Made by a program: the position numbers and the translations under genes. The notes beneath the pieces were generated by a model. That model was not told where the DNA came from. It did not search any database and saw nothing but the letters and a program-made list of their open reading frames with translations. From Candidatus Peribacteria bacterium (GTDB lineage Bacteria; Patescibacteriota; Gracilibacteria; UBA1369; 2-02-FULL-48-14), in assembly GCA_943357175.1 (NCBI GenBank), contig CALRGE010000011.1, positions 1 through 53,469 of the forward strand: 53,469 nucleotides of DNA, written 5' to 3'. This document shows, in pieces, positions 50,671-53,469 of the stretch (position 1 is the stretch's first letter; every line of letters begins with the position of its first letter).

Positions 50671-52093
50671 TTGGAAGTGAGTAAAACCATTTGAAACCGT
50701 CTTTTGCCAGAAGTTCGTCTGAAGCTTTTGGCCCTTTGCTACCTTTTTTATATAGATGTAGATCCTTTTTTTTCATTTTTGTAGATAATTTTTGAAGTGG
50801 ATCAATCACTTTCCATGCTGCGAAAATTTCTTCAAAGTTTAAGAATAGGTCATTTTTGCCTGCAATAACATCCAACAAAAGGCGGCCGTGTTCATTCAAA
50901 CAATCGCCACTGCAGTAAATTGGACGCCCTGTTGTCAGCTCATGAAAATCAAAAGTTTTTCCTCCTAATTTTGTGAGCAAATGGAATTCTATTTTTTCAT
51001 ATGGTTGAAGTTGAATCACAATTCTATTTGGTGGCAAAGTGCCGTCGTCACGCTGTGCTTTTCTTGGCTTGAATTCGAAAACAATTGCGGTCCATTGTTC
51101 TACTAATGATTTTCCACTGCGAAGATAAATTGGCACACCCTTCCAAAGTGGATGTTTTAATGCCAGTTTAATTGCAGCATATGTTTCAGTTTTTGAATCT
51201 GTTGAAACTTCTTTGTTGTAGCCAATATACTGTCCACGAACAAGACTATTTACCCGAATAGATTTTAGGACTTGTGCCTTTTCATGATGAATTGCTTCAG
51301 CAGTTCGCTCTCGTGGCATAAACATTGTAAGATATGCTAAAATTTGGAGAAGATGTGATTGAACCATGTCTCGTAAAATCCCCACGTTATCAAAGTAGTT
51401 TGCTCGGCCTTCAATATCTTTTGATTCGAGTGCACTAATTTGAATATTGCTTACATATTCACGGTTTAGAAGAGTTGTAAGAATTGAATTTGCGTAACGA
51501 AGCGACAGCAGATTTGTGACTGATTCTTTTCCTAAATAATGATCGAGTAGATAAATTTGTTCCTGTGAAAAATGTTTTTTTAGTGTTTGTGCTAATTTTT
51601 TTGCAGATTTAAAATCGTATCCAAATGGCTTCTCAATCACCAAGCGCAGCTTGGCCTTAATTGAATTAAAATTTACAGCTGCAAGATTTTGAAAAATTTC
51701 AGTGAAAGCAGATGGAGGAACGGAAAAATATGCAATTCGAATTCTATTTTTAGTTTTCTCCACTTGTTCGACTGTTGATCGAAGTTTTCTGAAATCTTTT
51801 TCTTCGTTATACTGCCCAGAAACATAAAAAATATTTTTCAAAAGTTCGTCTAGTTTTTCTAAATCTACTCTTTCAGTTTTTTCTATTACAGATTTTTTGA
51901 AAAATTCACGAAAGTCTTCGTTGCTTATTTGGCTGCGTCCGTATCCGATAATTTTATAGTCAGCTGGCAAGCGACTTTCAGCCGCAAGTTGATAAATTGA
52001 TGGAAAAAGTTTTAGCTTTGCGAGTGAGCCGGAAGCACCAAAAATAATCATTGTAAAATTATTTTCTGCTTTTTGAAAAATTATCTTCTTCAT
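50663..52093 (-). CDS. zwf: Glucose-6-phosphate 1-dehydrogenase
   Basis: A 476-aa NAD(P)-dependent enzyme for the first oxidative pentose phosphate step. The dinucleotide loop is GASGSLAKLKLFPSIYQ (GASGDLAKRKL in most), the active-site block is LDHYLGKESVTNLL (most have RIDHYLGKE; here the leading Arg is Leu), followed by EKPFGYD upstream of it. C-terminal RSGKSL and PYE motifs are present. Its ATG overlaps the gnd stop (ATGA, 52090-52093). The variant residues should affect cofactor preference rather than catalysis, since the Asp-His pair is intact. Confidence 0.95.
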   Translation of the reverse strand: MKKIIFQKAENNFTMIIFGASGSLAKLKLFPSIYQLAAESRLPADYKIIGYGRSQISNEDFREFFKKSVIEKTERVDLEKLDELLKNIFYVSGQYNEEKDFRKLRSTVEQVEKTKNRIRIAYFSVPPSAFTEIFQNLAAVNFNSIKAKLRLVIEKPFGYDFKSAKKLAQTLKKHFSQEQIYLLDHYLGKESVTNLLSLRYANSILTTLLNREYVSNIQISALESKDIEGRANYFDNVGILRDMVQSHLLQILAYLTMFMPRERTAEAIHHEKAQVLKSIRVNSLVRGQYIGYNKEVSTDSKTETYAAIKLALKHPLWKGVPIYLRSGKSLVEQWTAIVFEFKPRKAQRDDGTLPPNRIVIQLQPYEKIEFHLLTKLGGKTFDFHELTTGRPIYCSGDCLNEHGRLLLDVIAGKNDLFLNFEEIFAAWKVIDPLQKLSTKMKKKDLHLYKKGSKGPKASDELLAKDGFKWFYSLPNA

Positions 52094-53469
52094 AACCAGT
52101 CTGTGTGAAATTTGCCATCACGATCGATTCTTTCATAACCATGTGCACCGAAGAAATCACGCATTCCTTGAATCAAATTGGTTGGCAAAGAAATACGACG
52201 AGAAGTGTCGAAATGAGTGAGAGCAGAAGAAAATGCAATCATCGGAAGTCCATATTTAACTGAAATTCCAAGAATTATACGAAGGCTTTTTTCACAGTCT
52301 TTGATTAATTCTTGAGCAAATTCTGAGTGATATAAACTGTCATTTCTGAGAATAAATGCTTCATGGATTTCCTTTAATAATGTGTTTCTAATGATGCAGC
52401 CACCCTGCCAAATTCTAGAGATTTCAGCAAGATTTAAGCCGAATTTATACTGAAGATCTGCAGCTCGTAAAATTTCAAAACCTTGTTCGAAGTTGATTAA
52501 ACGAGTCATTAAAAGTGCCTTTTCAAAGTGATCAACCAGTTCCGGAACAATCATATTTGGAACTTCTTCATGCTTTGGATAAAATTTATTTAGCTCTATT
52601 CGTGAATCTTTGTTTGAAGAAAGAATTCGCATGTAAACAGCCGAAGTAATTGAAAGTGCAGGAACTCCCAAATGAAGTGATTCCTCGCCCGTCCACAAAC
52701 CTGTTCCCTTTTGCCCAGCTTTGTCTGAAATTAAATCGATCAAGTTGTGATCTCCATCTTTTTGGCGCAAAACATTTACTGTAATATCTGTAAGATATGA
52801 AGAAAGTTTACCATCATTCCATTTAGAGAAGATATCCGCGATTTCATCGTTTTTTAACCTGTAAATGCTATGAAAAAAATCGTAAGCTTCTGAAATCATT
52901 TCGAGTTCGGCATATTCAATCCCGTTGTGAATCATTTTCACATAATGCCCTGCTCCTGCGCTGCCCATATATGAAACGCAGGCTTTGCCAGAAAAATCTT
53001 CTGCTGAAATTGCGTTAAGAATTGGTTCAAATGCCTGCCAAGCTTCTTTGCTTCCACCCGGCATAATACTTGGCCCTTTCAATGCGCCAATTTCACCACC
53101 TGAAATTCCTGTTCCCAAAAAATTAATGCCTTTTGCTGATAGTTCTCTTTGATAAATTTCAGTGTCACGGAAATGAGAATTTCCACCGTCCATAACAGTA
53201 TCTCCTGCCTCCAAAAAACCAAGTAGCGTATTCATCACTGAATTCATGGCATCACCAGCTGGAACCATTAAAATGATTTTTCTAGGCTTATCTAAACTTT
53301 CTATAAATTCTTCGAAATCTGAAGGTATACAAAAATTTTCATTCGAAAATTTCTCTGCAAATTCGGCCATTTTATCTCTACTACGATTCCAAACAGAAAT
53401 CTGCACGCCACGAGAAGCAATATTTCGTGCAAGTGCAGCACCCATGGTGCCGAGACCAATAAGTCCGAC
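52090..53469 (-). CDS. gnd: 6-phosphogluconate dehydrogenase (5' partial)
   Basis: The open frame continues to the right window edge, where codons read V-G-L-I-G-L-G-T before MGAALARN; this is the Rossmann motif GLIGLGTMGA. So the gene starts outside the window, only a few codons upstream. About 459 codons are visible. Conserved blocks: VMDGGNSHFRDT, GTGISGGEIGALKGPSIMPGG (read in two parts), VKMIHNGIEYAE, QKGTGLWT and WQGGCIIRN. It oxidises 6-phosphogluconate to ribulose-5-P with CO2 and NAD(P)H. The length suits the ~470-aa dimeric type. First gene visible in the gnd-zwf-pgl operon. Confidence 0.96.
   Translation of the reverse strand, partial: VGLIGLGTMGAALARNIASRGVQISVWNRSRDKMAEFAEKFSNENFCIPSDFEEFIESLDKPRKIILMVPAGDAMNSVMNTLLGFLEAGDTVMDGGNSHFRDTEIYQRELSAKGINFLGTGISGGEIGALKGPSIMPGGSKEAWQAFEPILNAISAEDFSGKACVSYMGSAGAGHYVKMIHNGIEYAELEMISEAYDFFHSIYRLKNDEIADIFSKWNDGKLSSYLTDITVNVLRQKDGDHNLIDLISDKAGQKGTGLWTGEESLHLGVPALSITSAVYMRILSSNKDSRIELNKFYPKHEEVPNMIVPELVDHFEKALLMTRLINFEQGFEILRAADLQYKFGLNLAEISRIWQGGCIIRNTLLKEIHEAFILRNDSLYHSEFAQELIKDCEKSLRIILGISVKYGLPMIAFSSALTHFDTSRRISLPTNLIQGMRDFFGAHGYERIDRDGKFHTDWL

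Noticed and set aside
1-53469. UGA recoded as glycine (genetic code 25)
   Set aside because: Many genes end in TGA at the expected family length (PEBP, nuclease, tkt, M23-SLH, fsa), and ATGA overlaps use TGA as stop. Conserved glycines are encoded by GGN.
1-53469. CRISPR array or cas locus near the Cas4-like nuclease
   Set aside because: No direct-repeat array or other cas-like gene is seen; the nuclease has no such context.

Overview
The window looks like chromosome of a small-genome, AT-rich bacterium of the Candidate Phyla Radiation (CPR), most plausibly a Peregrinibacteria-like lineage. That placement is inferred from several traits: tightly packed genes, many 4-base ATGA overlaps, a ribosomal protein L19 with a long Glu-rich tail, short leaders almost without Shine-Dalgarno sequences, an S-layer-type (SLH) protein and a CPR-type conjugation-like ATPase. 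TGA is used as an ordinary stop, so the UGA=Gly code of Gracilibacteria/Absconditabacteria does not apply. Nothing in the window looks like a prophage, CRISPR array or intact insertion sequence; only the 3' end of a transposase sits at the left edge.

Layout. 1-1.6 kb: transposase remnant, then a minus-strand operon (PEBP-like protein, 73-aa protein, Cas4-like PD-(D/E)XK nuclease). 1.6-9 kb: purA, two unknown genes, valS, small membrane or lipid-anchored proteins, a HIT protein and an unusual sigma-region-4/HARE-HTH protein. 9.2-17.5 kb: tRNA-Leu, a DUF5665-like membrane protein, dnaE, aspS and a large VirD4/TraD-like ATPase. 17.5-22.3 kb: envelope genes (3D-domain and M23-SLH peptidoglycan hydrolases) with tsaE between them. 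22.4-33 kb: tRNA-Arg, CPBP protease, ruvB, lipoprotein, clpC, rpsA, rmuC, infB. 33-37.7 kb: dTDP-sugar genes rmlB-rmlA, a PfkB kinase, and a convergent csaB-rnhB-rplS block. 37.8-45.3 kb: HTH/nucleotidyltransferase-like regulator, tig, a 1454-aa triple-repeat membrane protein driven divergently from tig, a secreted zincin and a thioredoxin-like lipoprotein. 45.4-53.5 kb: tRNA-His, a LOG-family protein, and two convergent sugar-phosphate operons, fsa-pgi-tkt and gnd-zwf-pgl, covering most of the pentose phosphate pathway.

Co-working genes. The SLH-bearing M23 protein and CsaB fit the known pairing in which CsaB pyruvylates the wall polymer bound by SLH domains. The T4SS-type ATPase next to two wall hydrolases could serve an envelope-spanning DNA or protein transfer machine. 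The two carbon operons together convert glucose-6-P to pentoses and back, with NADPH production.

Most notable points: the 1454-aa protein with three ~245-residue repeats; a back-to-back promoter that appears to share one palindromic -35 hexamer (TTGCAA), which recurs at several other promoters; several genes whose -10 box lies only 6-9 bases before the start codon (leaderless transcripts); a DnaE whose PHP metal-ligand set is degraded; and a region-4-only sigma protein fused to winged helices. No stretch longer than about 300 bases lacks a gene.
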